Origin: Candidatus Omnitrophota bacterium | GTDB taxonomy: Bacteria; Hinthialibacterota; Hinthialibacteria; Hinthialibacterales; JAKPRU01 | DNA: 64,000 bases | Direction: 5' to 3' | NCBI GenBank assembly: GCA_029570205.1 | Contig: JAKQSI010000070.1 | Coordinates: 1-64,000 of the forward strand | Made by a program: the position numbers and the translations under genes | The notes under the pieces: generated by a model | What the model was told of the DNA's origin: nothing | What the model saw: only the letters and a program-made list of their open reading frames with translations | Database searches by the model: none | Part shown: positions 17,271-26,526 of the stretch, one piece after another | How the letters are laid out: each line of letters starts with the position of its first letter | How positions within the stretch are numbered: the first letter of the stretch is position 1

Positions 17271-19382
17271 ATGTCTACCCACAGTTTTTTTGTTGTTTCA
17301 TTTTTGCTGACCGGACTTGCCGCGCCGGACTTGCGAGATCAATGGAACGGACCGGCAACCGAAGAACATCGTTATGTCACGACAGTTCCGTTTACTTATG
17401 TCATCGGCTACCATGATTGGCTGTCGGATAAAGCCTCCATGCAATCCTTGAAGGAAGCGCCGCCGGATTTGCTCCATATCAATCAGCCCGTTCCGGTCAA
17501 TTGCAATCTGATCTTTACTAAGGGCTTTTGGGGAAGAGACAATTTTGAGAACACATTTCTTTCGCAAGAGGAATACAAAGAACGAGTCGAGCAAACCAAG
17601 GCGTATGTAAAGGAATTGCGGACCTGTGGTGTCCGGTGGATTATTCCCTACGTTAATTCCTGCATTATGCTTGGCGATCCGGAGCGCCGAAGCGGATTCT
17701 GGGACATGTACGATCACTGGGATCGGGTGGAATGGCTACTCGGCCCGAAACCTGCACGGGATCCGGTTCTCTGGTGCGGTGTCCCCCGGCGGTCGCTCGA
17801 TCCATGGAAACCATATCCCGAATACCCGGAATGGCGATATGAACCCAGCGCCGCGGACCCCGACTGGCGGCATTTTTTAGAGCGGTGTGTCGAGGAGCTT
17901 GCCGCCTGCGGTTATGACGGCACATTCGTGGATGACTGCATTATGGAAAGCCGGTCCCAAGTGGATCAGGAGCGTTTCGCCAACTACGTGGCGGCCCGAC
18001 CTTCCTCGCAAGTCCTGACAGGGCCGCTCCAGCTCGGCTACCCGGGTCAGGGACTGCTTTATGCCGAAACCGTTCGCTATTGGCATGACAGTGTAACCGA
18101 ACTCCTCGATCTTCTTCGCGATGCGGGACGGAAACACGAACCGAACTTTTTTGTGCTGCCCAACTGGGGATCCATTTCGCGACCGCTGGGTTTGATCGGT
18201 AGAGAAACTACAGGGAAGTCGCTCGAATCCTGGAGCCGCGTGGCACGGCTGATTATGCTGGAGGAGAATTTCGGCCCCGGTCGCATGGCCCCCGACTCCA
18301 TTGCCGGCTATGCCCTTCAATACAAGCAATGTCTTGCCCTGGGCGTCCAGCCCGGCCTTCTGCCGTACGTGCGGGGACGATACCCGGCGGAGTTAGCCTA
18401 CGCGGAGGTGACAGCGGGCGGCGGCGGCGCGTTTATTGAATCCACACTTGGCCTGGAGGATTTACGGAAAGCCTACGGCTCCTTTTTTCGAACGAATGTA
18501 GAGTTCCTTTCGGCCATGCGGCCCTGGAGCCAGGTGGGACTTCTGTACGATACCGACGAATGCCATTACGGACACGACGCGCATATTTCCGACGCCATGC
18601 GGATGGGACGCGCCCTGTTGGACGCCCATGTGCAATTCGATGTTCTTCTCAAGAAAGATCTGCCGACCGACCGCGTCCGGCAATATGACACCATTATTCT
18701 TCCGAATGTCAGCCGGTTATCGGACGCCGCCTGCGCGGCAGTTAAGCAGTATGTAGAAGATGGCGGACGCATACTCGCCACGGGCGAAACGGCGACCCAC
18801 GACGAACTGAACCGCGAACGCAAACGTCAAGCCTGGGGACTCCATCCCTGGATCATTCGCGGGATGACCGAAAATGACTGCGCCGTCGGTAAAGGTCGGA
18901 TCACCTACGTAAAGGACCTGGCACGGCTTGTTAAACCGACCTCCATGGATGTTGAAATGTTCACCGATATTCTCGAGGATGTCGAACCGACCGTTGAACA
19001 GCTCCAAAAGCAATCGGCTGCAACCGATTCCTATATGCACCCGTATTGGTCGGCATTTATCGAACGTTATGAGCGCATGTATCTCACAACCGACCTGCCG
19101 CCGGAGGTTCGCATTCATGTTTATTACAGGCCCGACGGTCTCATGACGATTCATTTTGTAAATTACTGCGTTTCCCCCTGGGAGCCGAACGAAAGCGCGC
19201 CGCCGGAACCGATTACACAATGCACGGTTCGGTTGAATCTGGGCGAACAGCGCAACCCGCAGGATGTGTACACTATGGATGTGTTCGAGGGAAGAGGCCA
19301 GGCCAAGATAGCACGCGACGATGACTGGAGTGCATTTGCAGTAGACAACTTGAGATTTCATCGGATGATTGTCATCCGCTAG
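17271..19382 (+). CDS. Secreted GH42-like protein with beta-galactosidase trimerisation-type domain
   Basis: 703 residues. A short signal peptide (THSFFVVSFLLTGLAAP) precedes a TIM-barrel-like region (VRWIIPYVNSCIMLGDP; ELAACGYDGTFVDDCIMESRSQ), where the paired Asp of FVDDC may be catalytic. A glutamine-amidotransferase-like domain follows (QVGLLYDTDECHYGH; YDTIILPNVSRLSDAACAAVKQYVEDGGRILATGE), as in the trimerisation domain of GH42 beta-galactosidases. The C-terminal beta domain includes HVYYRPDGLMTIHFVNYC. Its architecture matches the minus-strand gene at 53152-55173. GGAG precedes ATG 17271. The substrate is unknown. Confidence 0.7.
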   Translation: MSTHSFFVVSFLLTGLAAPDLRDQWNGPATEEHRYVTTVPFTYVIGYHDWLSDKASMQSLKEAPPDLLHINQPVPVNCNLIFTKGFWGRDNFENTFLSQEEYKERVEQTKAYVKELRTCGVRWIIPYVNSCIMLGDPERRSGFWDMYDHWDRVEWLLGPKPARDPVLWCGVPRRSLDPWKPYPEYPEWRYEPSAADPDWRHFLERCVEELAACGYDGTFVDDCIMESRSQVDQERFANYVAARPSSQVLTGPLQLGYPGQGLLYAETVRYWHDSVTELLDLLRDAGRKHEPNFFVLPNWGSISRPLGLIGRETTGKSLESWSRVARLIMLEENFGPGRMAPDSIAGYALQYKQCLALGVQPGLLPYVRGRYPAELAYAEVTAGGGGAFIESTLGLEDLRKAYGSFFRTNVEFLSAMRPWSQVGLLYDTDECHYGHDAHISDAMRMGRALLDAHVQFDVLLKKDLPTDRVRQYDTIILPNVSRLSDAACAAVKQYVEDGGRILATGETATHDELNRERKRQAWGLHPWIIRGMTENDCAVGKGRITYVKDLARLVKPTSMDVEMFTDILEDVEPTVEQLQKQSAATDSYMHPYWSAFIERYERMYLTTDLPPEVRIHVYYRPDGLMTIHFVNYCVSPWEPNESAPPEPITQCTVRLNLGEQRNPQDVYTMDVFEGRGQAKIARDDDWSAFAVDNLRFHRMIVIR

Positions 19383-19389
19383 TGGTAAT

Positions 19390-19605
19390 CATTCATGCCG
19401 GGTTCCGGCTTTCGCCGGAATGACGAGTGTGGCGCGATTCATGTTCGGCGCGGGCTACGGACGTAAGGACATGGTGCGGCTGATGCGCGCCGGCGAACTT
19501 CATGCCCGTTGCCGGATTCGAAAGCCTGAAGCGTTACCCAGCGCCGCGGGGATGGGACTCCGCGATGAGGTTTTTCGGGAACAAAGGGACAGCCAGGAAC
19601 AATAA
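19390..19605 (+). other. Repeat plus possible gene remnant
   Basis: GGGTTCCGGCTTTCGCCGGA followed by ATGACG at about 19398-19426 is a dispersed palindrome also present near 23326 and 29502. From ATG 19441 a short frame runs to a stop at 19603-19605 (MFGAGYGRKDMVRLMRAGEL ... GLRDEVFREQRDSQEQ). It looks protein-like, but it is short, lacks a clear ribosome-binding site and is not recognised. It may be a remnant or chance. Confidence 0.35.
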
Positions 19606-19657
19606 CAGGATAGCCGAACGCCACATCGGAACCATTTTATTCGCTCCCTTGTAAAGG

Positions 19658-20806
19658 TCAGTCGAATGAAATAATTCGTATATCCTTCCATTCAGTAATC
19701 ATCAAGATACCGGCGTGAACCTGAAACGCGAATACGCCCTTCCTCAAACGCTCCGTGTCCTTATGATCGATGGATTGAATACCGTTAATAAAGAGCTGGA
19801 TTCGGGGACCGATCGCGGTAATTTCGTAAGTGTTCCAGCCGTTCCAGTCGATGAGATTCGTGAAGTCTTTATCCGTTTTGACATAGACTCCGCGCTCATT
19901 CTGATCGTACAGATGGCCGCTGATCCAGTCACTGTCGGAGGCCAAGTCAGCCTGGTAGCCGTGAATCATGTTGTCAACCTGCCAACTGCGGAACTGAATT
20001 CCGGAATTGCCTTTAGGCATCCGAAATCGTAACGCGAGGTGGAAATCCCGGTACTCTGTGTCGGAAACGAGCCAGCCGTAGCCGGCCTTGTCGGAGGGAG
20101 ATCGTCCGATAATGGCCCCATCCTGTACGGTCCATTGGGCATCGCCGAGCGCGTGCCAACCGGTCAGATCCTTGCCGTTAAACATGGGTTGCCAGGGGCG
20201 CTGGTCGGGTATCTCGAGGATGCGGATGTCGGTCCACTCAATGGTGGCCTCGCCGGGATCCCCCATCTGCAGGGCGATGAATCCTTTTTTCGGGCCTTCC
20301 GGGTCATCGAGGTCTACGGTTTTCCAGCCGTTCACACGGATTTCGATATGATTACCAATGGCGGATATCTCATACTCGGTCCATTTTCCACGTTCGACAA
20401 GACGGGCAACATCATATAGCGAATCCCGGACGACCTGCCTGCCCTCAAGCTCCAGCAGAGAGCCGGTGGCAAACATGCGATTGGCGTCGAGATTGCCCTG
20501 GTAACCGGCCATGTTACCGTCCTCCAGACGGCTACGGAATTGAATGCCGCTGTCGCCGCCATCCCATCGAAACCGGAGACGAAGGATAAAATCGGTGAAC
20601 TCCCCTTCGGTAATCAGCCAACCGGAATCGTCTTCCTTCGCCTTGGCTATAATGCTTCCATCCCGGACACTCCAGTCCTGGTTTCCTATCTGTTTCCAGC
20701 CTTGCAGGTCCTTGCCGTTAAACAAGTATCGCCAACCGGGTTCCTCGCTTAGTGCGGGAAACGCAAGCGAAATCACAGCCGCACAGAATAGTAGTCGTTC
20801 CATCAT
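19658..20806 (-). CDS. Secreted protein with two tandem DUF1080 (3-keto-disaccharide hydrolase-like) domains
   Basis: 382 residues. The signal peptide ERLLFCAAVISLAFPALS is followed by two homologous concanavalin-like jelly-roll domains (about residues 25-200 and 205-380). Each opens with the DUF1080 signature F-N-G-K-D-L-x-G-W (FNGKDLQGWKQIG; FNGKDLTGWHALG) and contains GDSGIQFRS or GNSGIQFRS, followed by W(T/N)xYEI(S/T)AIG. DUF1080 proteins bind or hydrolyse 3-keto-glycosides. The internal duplication is visible by eye. AGGAGA precedes the ATG pair. The neighbour upstream on this strand is a sialidase-like protein. Confidence 0.88.
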   Translation of the reverse strand: MMERLLFCAAVISLAFPALSEEPGWRYLFNGKDLQGWKQIGNQDWSVRDGSIIAKAKEDDSGWLITEGEFTDFILRLRFRWDGGDSGIQFRSRLEDGNMAGYQGNLDANRMFATGSLLELEGRQVVRDSLYDVARLVERGKWTEYEISAIGNHIEIRVNGWKTVDLDDPEGPKKGFIALQMGDPGEATIEWTDIRILEIPDQRPWQPMFNGKDLTGWHALGDAQWTVQDGAIIGRSPSDKAGYGWLVSDTEYRDFHLALRFRMPKGNSGIQFRSWQVDNMIHGYQADLASDSDWISGHLYDQNERGVYVKTDKDFTNLIDWNGWNTYEITAIGPRIQLFINGIQSIDHKDTERLRKGVFAFQVHAGILMITEWKDIRIISFD

Positions 20807-20844
20807 GGTCGATTCTCCTATGTGAGATGTAATAGATTCGGTTC

Positions 20845-21132
20845 CTATTTCCGTTTATCGTTTAATCCTGCGCCGATTTCGGACAATCTGTCGTGCGATT
20901 TGATCTCTCCGATCCAGAATATCCGGGGATATTCCGTGTGTTTTGTCAAGTCCCAGACAATCGGCGCTCCGATATTCAACAATAATTTGGGCGGTTCCGG
21001 CAGGGCGATGTCCCTCACCGAATCGCGTATTTTGCAGGTGTCGCAAGGGTTGCGAGGTGGTCGTAATCCTCGATGGCGTCGCGGAGAACCTCCAGGCGGG
21101 CGCCGCTCCAGAATCGGCCGTTGGGTTACGAT
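20845..21132 (-). pseudogene. Relic of a DUF4091 protein C-terminus
   Basis: On the minus strand, one frame from about 21117 reads RFWSGARLEVLRDAIEDYDH, then LATLATPAKYAIR and a stop. RLEVLRDAIEDY is the hallmark of the DUF4091 C-terminus (compare [16 protein letters not shown] in the gene at 9228). The continuation is in another frame: LPEPPKLLLNIGAPIVWDL, then TKHTEYPRIFWIGEIKSH, matching the usual end of that family. There is no upstream portion, and one frameshift is needed. It lies between the DUF1080 gene and the sialidase gene. It explains this roughly 330-base gap. Confidence 0.6.
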
Positions 21133-21134
21133 TT

Positions 21135-23189
21135 TCATTCTTCCGGCAGATCCTTCTCCCGAAAGGCCAGCCGCAGATCGCCTTGTATGGTCGTCAACCA
21201 CAGTTCACCAGGTTCCCGTTCAAACACGTAAGAATAGGCGAATGAGGCTCCGGGTGAATCTGGGCGACGGGCAACAACAACCGGTTTCGACCAAGTCTTT
21301 CCATCATCCGAAGACAGAGCGACCGACAACTCCGCGCGGAAATTGCTGACCCGTTCATCGGACCACTGCCTGTCGCCACCCTCCATGGCCTCAGCGGGAA
21401 CTTCCGTTGCTCCTTCCGGCAGAGGACGGTTCCATGTAAGCATTAAGCGCCCGCTTGCAAGGCGTGTGAATGTGCCGGGTGCGCTGCTCGCCGGGATATC
21501 CGAGGGCTGAAGAATTCGCCAGTCCTCGCCATCATTGTCCGAAAAGGCCGACCAGAAACGCCCCAAGTTGGTTCGGCACAACATCCACAACCGTCCGTCC
21601 GGGAGTTGCGCGATGGTCGGTTCGATCAATCCATCATGGTGCCCCCGTCCACCGATATCGAGGAGGTTGGACCGCCGCCATGTCTTGCCCTCATCGTCGG
21701 AATAACGGGCGCGGATCGCGTGACGCCCGTCCTCGTACATCAGTTCCTGCACCGGCGCGACAACGCGGCCGTTTCGTGTCTGAATGAAATGGTGGATATC
21801 GCCGCTGTATCCCTCATAGATGATTTGTGCATCGGTCCATGTCTGCCCATCATCCGTGCCTCGAATGGACCAGACAGGCAGGCGCGTCCCCGGTTTGGGC
21901 AGACTGCGCTCCGCATCCCATCCCCATACCGCCTCCGCCATATTCAGAAATAAAAGGATGATCGTGCCGCTCTTCGTCCGCAGAAGCGCGCGTTCCCCGG
22001 AAGCCTCAAGTTTCCGGTCCGGCCCGAATAGAGGATGGGACTCCCATGTGACACCCTCATCGCGGCTCACCAGTGTCTCGGTATCACTCAGACCGAGGAC
22101 GCCGCCATCGGGGAGCCGCACAAATGGTCCCAACGGCAGACTTTTCATCCATCGGACCCGCTTCTCCACCTGGATCCACCCGGCGCGAGTGGCAACGGGT
22201 TTCCAGCCGTCCGGGGCTGTGGGAACCACCGCCGAGGCGACGGGCCGTCGCTCTTTCGGGAAATCCTGGGCAACCTTTTCCAGCAGAGCCTTCGGATCGT
22301 TCTCCATGGCATAGATCGCCAAACGCCAACGTTGCTCCTCCATAGGAACCTTCTCCGGCAGCCACTTGGGATTATTGTGCATACAGTCATGCCAAGCCTG
22401 GCACATTGTATCCGCTGAATCATTGGCCAACGCCGCCAAGTAGCGCCCATCGCGCGATACCGCTCCAATCACCGGCGTGAGATACCGATCCGGGCTGTAG
22501 CCCGCCCAGGAATTCGGGGGCGTTACCGGAATTGCCCGCGACGATTTGACATACATTTGCACCCACGGTGGATTGTTGTATTCATGCTCAGGCTTTTGCA
22601 CGGGAATTTTTGTTCGTTCCGTATCCAGGAGAAATGTCGGGCCGCGATCCGTGAAAATAAAACAGCGCCGTATAAATTCGGGATACGGATCCGGGGCGCT
22701 TGCGAAACCGGGGGCGTGGCGCAGCTGCCAGCAGAGATTCAGGCCGGGCGGTGTACCGGGCAAAGTCGAATCGGGATACCCATCGCGGTCCAGCGCCAAA
22801 CGCGCCTCAATATGAACCGCGCCGGGTTTGGGGGTGATTGTGGTAAGAATCAGCGCCTGCGGATTGTTCTGATCGCGGTGACGTACTTCCACCGCGCCTT
22901 CGGCTATTGCGCGGGCATCCAGAAAATCCACCGCCGATTCATAGCACCAGGCATCGCATTGGAAACCCGGCACATTCGGAAATGTCATCGAAACCATGGG
23001 ATAGTATTTACCCCAAAGTTTTTCTTTGACGACACGGATCGTCGGCAGAGTTTCCGGCTGAGGATTCTCCGCCTCGGCGACAACGACAACATCCGGCCCG
23101 CCTTCCTCACCGGTTGCATACGGGCAAACCACCCACACCGGGAACAGGACACTCAGCAATATGTTTAAAAGCCTGGCTCGTTTGCGCAT
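21135..23189 (-). CDS. Secreted sialidase-like protein (BNR/Asp-box propeller)
   Basis: 684 residues. The signal peptide begins at MRKRARLLNILLSVLFPVWV, with GAGGAG seven bases upstream of ATG 23189; longer frames to 23267 are unnecessary. An N-terminal beta domain of ~300 residues precedes a six-bladed-propeller region with Asp-box repeats (S-x-D-x-G-x-x-W: YSDDEGKTWRRS, FSDNDGEDWRIL, LSSDDGKTWSKP) and RAR-like arginines (AIRARYSDDEG). Exo-sialidases cleave terminal sialic acids, but many BNR-2 proteins have other or unknown glycan substrates. It probably works with the neighbouring DUF1080 protein outside the cytoplasm. Confidence 0.8.
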   Translation of the reverse strand: MRKRARLLNILLSVLFPVWVVCPYATGEEGGPDVVVVAEAENPQPETLPTIRVVKEKLWGKYYPMVSMTFPNVPGFQCDAWCYESAVDFLDARAIAEGAVEVRHRDQNNPQALILTTITPKPGAVHIEARLALDRDGYPDSTLPGTPPGLNLCWQLRHAPGFASAPDPYPEFIRRCFIFTDRGPTFLLDTERTKIPVQKPEHEYNNPPWVQMYVKSSRAIPVTPPNSWAGYSPDRYLTPVIGAVSRDGRYLAALANDSADTMCQAWHDCMHNNPKWLPEKVPMEEQRWRLAIYAMENDPKALLEKVAQDFPKERRPVASAVVPTAPDGWKPVATRAGWIQVEKRVRWMKSLPLGPFVRLPDGGVLGLSDTETLVSRDEGVTWESHPLFGPDRKLEASGERALLRTKSGTIILLFLNMAEAVWGWDAERSLPKPGTRLPVWSIRGTDDGQTWTDAQIIYEGYSGDIHHFIQTRNGRVVAPVQELMYEDGRHAIRARYSDDEGKTWRRSNLLDIGGRGHHDGLIEPTIAQLPDGRLWMLCRTNLGRFWSAFSDNDGEDWRILQPSDIPASSAPGTFTRLASGRLMLTWNRPLPEGATEVPAEAMEGGDRQWSDERVSNFRAELSVALSSDDGKTWSKPVVVARRPDSPGASFAYSYVFEREPGELWLTTIQGDLRLAFREKDLPEE

Positions 23190-23325
23190 TTGGATTCTCC
23201 TCGTGTTTGACATGGAATGAATGAACTGACTGGAGTTGAATCTATGCCATGCCGGGACGAAGGTCAATATCTTCCGATTTGGGATTGCGGATTGGGGATT
23301 GCGGATGCGAAACGCACAGGCCCCG

Positions 23326-23355
23326 TCATTCCGGCGAAAGCCGGAATCCAGGCAT
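23326..23355. repeat. Dispersed palindrome (CATTCCGGCGAAAGCCGGAATCC)
   Basis: The inverted copy of the element at about 19398 and 29502: ATTCCGGC-GAAA-GCCGGAAT, an 8-bp stem with a tetraloop. It lies just upstream of the blaI operator region and may act as the terminator or boundary of the previous unit. Confidence 0.75.
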
Positions 23356-23367
23356 TTTGAAAAAATG

Positions 23368-23419
23368 TAGACTCCCGTCTATATTTGTTCTTGACAAAAT
23401 AGACGGGAGTCTATATACT
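23368..23419 (+). promoter_or_regulatory. blaI promoter with two inverted operators
   Basis: TTGACA (23391-23396), a spacer of exactly 17 bases, and TATACT (23414-23419): a near-consensus sigma-70 promoter. Two 14-bp palindromes, TAGAC-TCCC-GTCTA (23368-23381) and TAGAC-GGGA-GTCTA (23400-23413), are inverted copies of one another 32 bp apart centre to centre. The second fills the promoter spacer. The GTG start of the BlaI-type repressor follows 40 bases later, so autorepression is the natural reading. Confidence 0.9.
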
Positions 23420-23459
23420 TTGGTTGAAGTCAATCGTTCTACATGCGAGGTAAGTCATC

Positions 23460-23879
23460 GTGAACACCAATGAAGAAACCATCCCGGAGCTGCCGGATGC
23501 GGAATTGGAAGTCCTGGCGTGCCTGTGGCGGCAGGGGAAATGCACTGCGCGGGAGATCCGGGAGATGATGATCGGATACCGTCCCATGGCGCATGGGTCC
23601 GTCGCCACGCTTCTGAAACGCCTTGAATCCAAGTCCCTGGTGACCAAGAAGAAAGCCCCGGTTGGGAAGGCGTTTCTATACCAGGCAACTCATGGTCCAG
23701 GGCCGACTTATCGCAGTTTGCTTAAGAACATTTCCCAACGTATTTTCGGTGGTGACCGTGTGGCGCTGGCGGCTTCGTTATTCGAGACAAGGCCGCCATC
23801 CGCAGAGGAATTACGGCAGCTCCAGAAGCTATTCGAGCAGCTCCGTCAGCAAAAGAATCGGAAAGGGGCCGAGAAATGA
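23460..23879 (+). CDS. blaI: BlaI/MecI-family winged-helix repressor
   Basis: 139 residues of the penicillinase-repressor family: LPDAELEVLACLWRQGKCTARE, then YRPMAHGSVATLLKRLESKSLV and KKAPVGKAFLYQA form the winged helix, with the C-terminal dimerisation part after it. In known systems BlaI or MecI blocks a promoter until cleaved following signalling by the BlaR1/MecR1 metalloprotease. Start GTG 23460 has GCGAGG upstream. Its TGA overlaps the ATG of the downstream blaR1-like gene (ATGA), implying coupled translation. The downstream gene is broken, so derepression may be lost or supplied by another protease. Confidence 0.9.
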   Translation: MNTNEETIPELPDAELEVLACLWRQGKCTAREIREMMIGYRPMAHGSVATLLKRLESKSLVTKKKAPVGKAFLYQATHGPGPTYRSLLKNISQRIFGGDRVALAASLFETRPPSAEELRQLQKLFEQLRQQKNRKGAEK

Positions 23880-26096
23880 ACGAGTGGGTATTGGGAGTCG
23901 ATCAGGTAGCATCGGTGTGATGGACCTACGTGTTTCATGCGACCTGGCAGGGCGCACTGGTGGGGCTGCTGGCGCTGGCCGCCGTATACCTGGGGAAACG
24001 TCTGCCCGCACCGCTGCGGTATTGGCTGCTTCTGGTAGCGCTGGCAAAGTTTTTATTTCCGCCGTTTCTGTCGCTGCCGGTCGGGGTCTTTCGTTTCGCC
24101 GGTCCGGTGGTTCCAGCCACTCCACCGACAATATCCATAATGTTGCCTGTCATCCCTGAGCAGATGTCATTGGAGCCGCCCGTTATTGTTGAGCCGTCTA
24201 TTTCCCTGCAGGCGGATCTCTCGTCGGCTCCCGCTGCTGAAGATCCTAATGATGATCTCGTGACAAGCCAGATAGAGACGCCTGCCCCGTCTCAACCGGC
24301 GCTGATTCTGCCCGGCTGGAGAACCTGGCTGCTTGCGGCTCATGCAGCGGGATTTCTGCTGCTTGTTGCGTGGATTGCTATGCAGTGGATTCTGTTGATG
24401 AAAGCGGCGCGTCGAGCGCAGACGGTTACAGAAGGCGATCTCTACGAACGATTTCTCTCCCTGTGCAGGCAGATCGGATTGCGGCAAAGGATACGACCTG
24501 CTGATTTCAGCGGAGCAGCAGGCTCCCATGGCATTCGGCCTGTTCCGTCCGACCGTGATGGTTCCGAAATCGGTCGCGGAGGAACTTGCACCCGCGCAGG
24601 CGGATACCATATTGACACATGAGTTGGCGCACCACCGGCGCGGGGATATCTAGGTGAACTGGACACAGCTCGTTCTGATCGCCGTATGGTGGTTCAACCC
24701 GGTGGTGTGGCTGTTGAGCCGCGCGCTGCGGCGGACACGCGAAGATTGCTGCGACGACCTGGTGTTGTCGCGGAAATTGACCACGCCGGATGCGTACTGT
24801 GAGACCCTGCTTCGTGCCGCCGCGGAGTTGTCGGCCCCCATGCCGCTGAGTGCGGTGCTGGGATTTGCGGAGCGTCTTCACCCATTGGCGAACCGCCTTC
24901 GCCGGATCATGGACGGAACCATTCGGCGGTCGGGCAGGCTGTCGTTTGTGGGATTGTTAGCGGTGGTGGCAGTGGCAATCTTCCTGCTTCCGGGCTTGCC
25001 GAATGCACAGCGGGAAGAGGAGAAGGGTACGGCAGAGAAATCTGTGGAAGCAGTTGATCCGCAAGCAATACTCGATAAAAATCTTGCTCAATACACCCGG
25101 TTATCCAACGGTGTTATCCGCTGCATAGAGACGAGCCATCATCGAGCCGATATGTACCCGGAAGAAAGCGCAAGGGTTGATATCAGTTCTTCCGTGCGCC
25201 GTTATCGTGTTCCCTATACCGCGGAAGCGATTCAGGAATGGATCGAGTCTCGGCGGAAACCGTATTCGCAGACGTACGAAACAACTCTATCGTTCTGTGG
25301 TGATGTATATCGCTGTGACACAAAAACCGACCCCGGGTTGTTCTATCCTCACGGATGCGATTTTTCCCAGATCTGGGATGCGAATAAATATATTCTCATC
25401 GACCGTCTGGCAAAAGGCGTATCCATTTACGATCTACAATCTTTCAAGTCGTTACTCTACGATGTGTATCCCCATCCCAAATTGCTCATGAATGTGCCTG
25501 CGTTTTTCCTGACCTCAAGCGATTGGGATGGGGCAAGCCATGAATTCGTATCCTCGCCTGTCGATGCCTCAAAACACGCAGTTCGAATCCTGCGCGAAGG
25601 GCGTTTTGTTGCGCAAGCGGACCTTTTTTCTGAAGGTTTCATCGGTTTCCGAAATGCACAGTATTCAGACGACGGCCGATCGATTGCCAACATTCACAGC
25701 GAGGGGTCCTTTCAGGACATTTCAGGCGTGCCTTTGTTTCCGAAACGGATTCGGATTTTTCGTTCGGCTCGTTCTGAGGAGGAAAGGGAGAATCCGAATA
25801 TCGGTCCCGACTTGCTATGGCAATTCATTCAGAGTCCGTCCCATGGGGATGATTATACCGATTTCGTTGTAGAATCCGCTGTTCTCAATATCGCGGACAT
25901 GACCGAGCGCGATCTCTATCCCACTATTCCAAAGGGATGGAACTACTGGGATAATCGGGCTGGTATACGAGCGAAACGCACGCGGGAGGGCATGGATCCT
26001 TACGTTTATGGAGAAACCCAAGATGAAATCCCATTAGCCGAATCCCCCACCGCCATCCCCGAAACACCGGTTGCCGTACCGACTCCGCGGGGCTAA
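23876..26096 (+). pseudogene. blaR1: BlaR1-like M56 metallopeptidase, three lesions
   Basis: ATG 23876 gives MNEWVLGVDQVASV and then TGA (23918-23920), after which the frame continues WTYVFHATWQGALVGLLALA as in M56 proteins. A frameshift at about 24495-24505 separates LCRQIGLRQRI from LLISAEQQAPMAFGLFRP, then VAEELAPAQADTILTHELAH. The zinc motif HELAH (24618-24632) is intact. A TAG (24651-24653) follows HHRRGDI where the family has a Trp, then VNWTQLVLIAVWWFNPVVWL and EDCCDDLVLS continue in frame. The C-terminal ~330 residues (24975-26096) are an extracytoplasmic domain I do not recognise, not a penicillin-binding domain. Three independent lesions favour a true pseudogene. The 480-residue piece from GTG 24654 could still be expressed. 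Confidence 0.8.
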
Positions 26097-26526
26097 GAAT
26101 TAAACATTACAAATTAAGCAATAACAATCTCAAAAAAAAGATTTGCAGACAGGGAGAGCGGGGCGTATACCCCTTTGATTTCCCCCATGGATGCAGAGGG
26201 GGAGAAAAGCCGCGCGGCAATGGGGCCGTCGTGGATCCGGCGGACAAAGGGAGGGGGTAAACGCAGCGCACAGGTCGATATATGGTGGGATTCTTTCGGG
26301 CGACACCGCTACGTTGCGGGTGAATTGTCTGAACCGCGATTCGCTTGATTCAAGGAATATCTTGATTCTCCATCAAGGTTATCCCGTAATCCCGCGAACC
26401 GTCGTTTGGACCTCTTTCGGCAATATTTCCGGCCATACCCCCGATCCCATCAATTGACCTTCACACATGATCCGTTATGATTCAATATCTCGGAAGACTC
26501 ACATCCCGAAAGCACGGAGGATGACT
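26097..26526. other. Intergenic region, no gene seen
   Basis: About 430 bases. An A-rich start (AAATTAAGCAATAACAATCTC) is followed by a mixed region with GGGGCGTATACCCC-like and CTTGATTC-AAGGAATAT-CTTGATTC short repeats. The short open frame at 26191-26457 has no coding character. I see no tRNA or convincing terminator. Confidence 0.5.

Noticed and set aside
23876-26096. UGA/UAG recoding as an explanation for the blaR1 stops
   Set aside because: TGA and TAG end many intact genes in this window, and a frameshift is also present, so recoding does not restore the gene.
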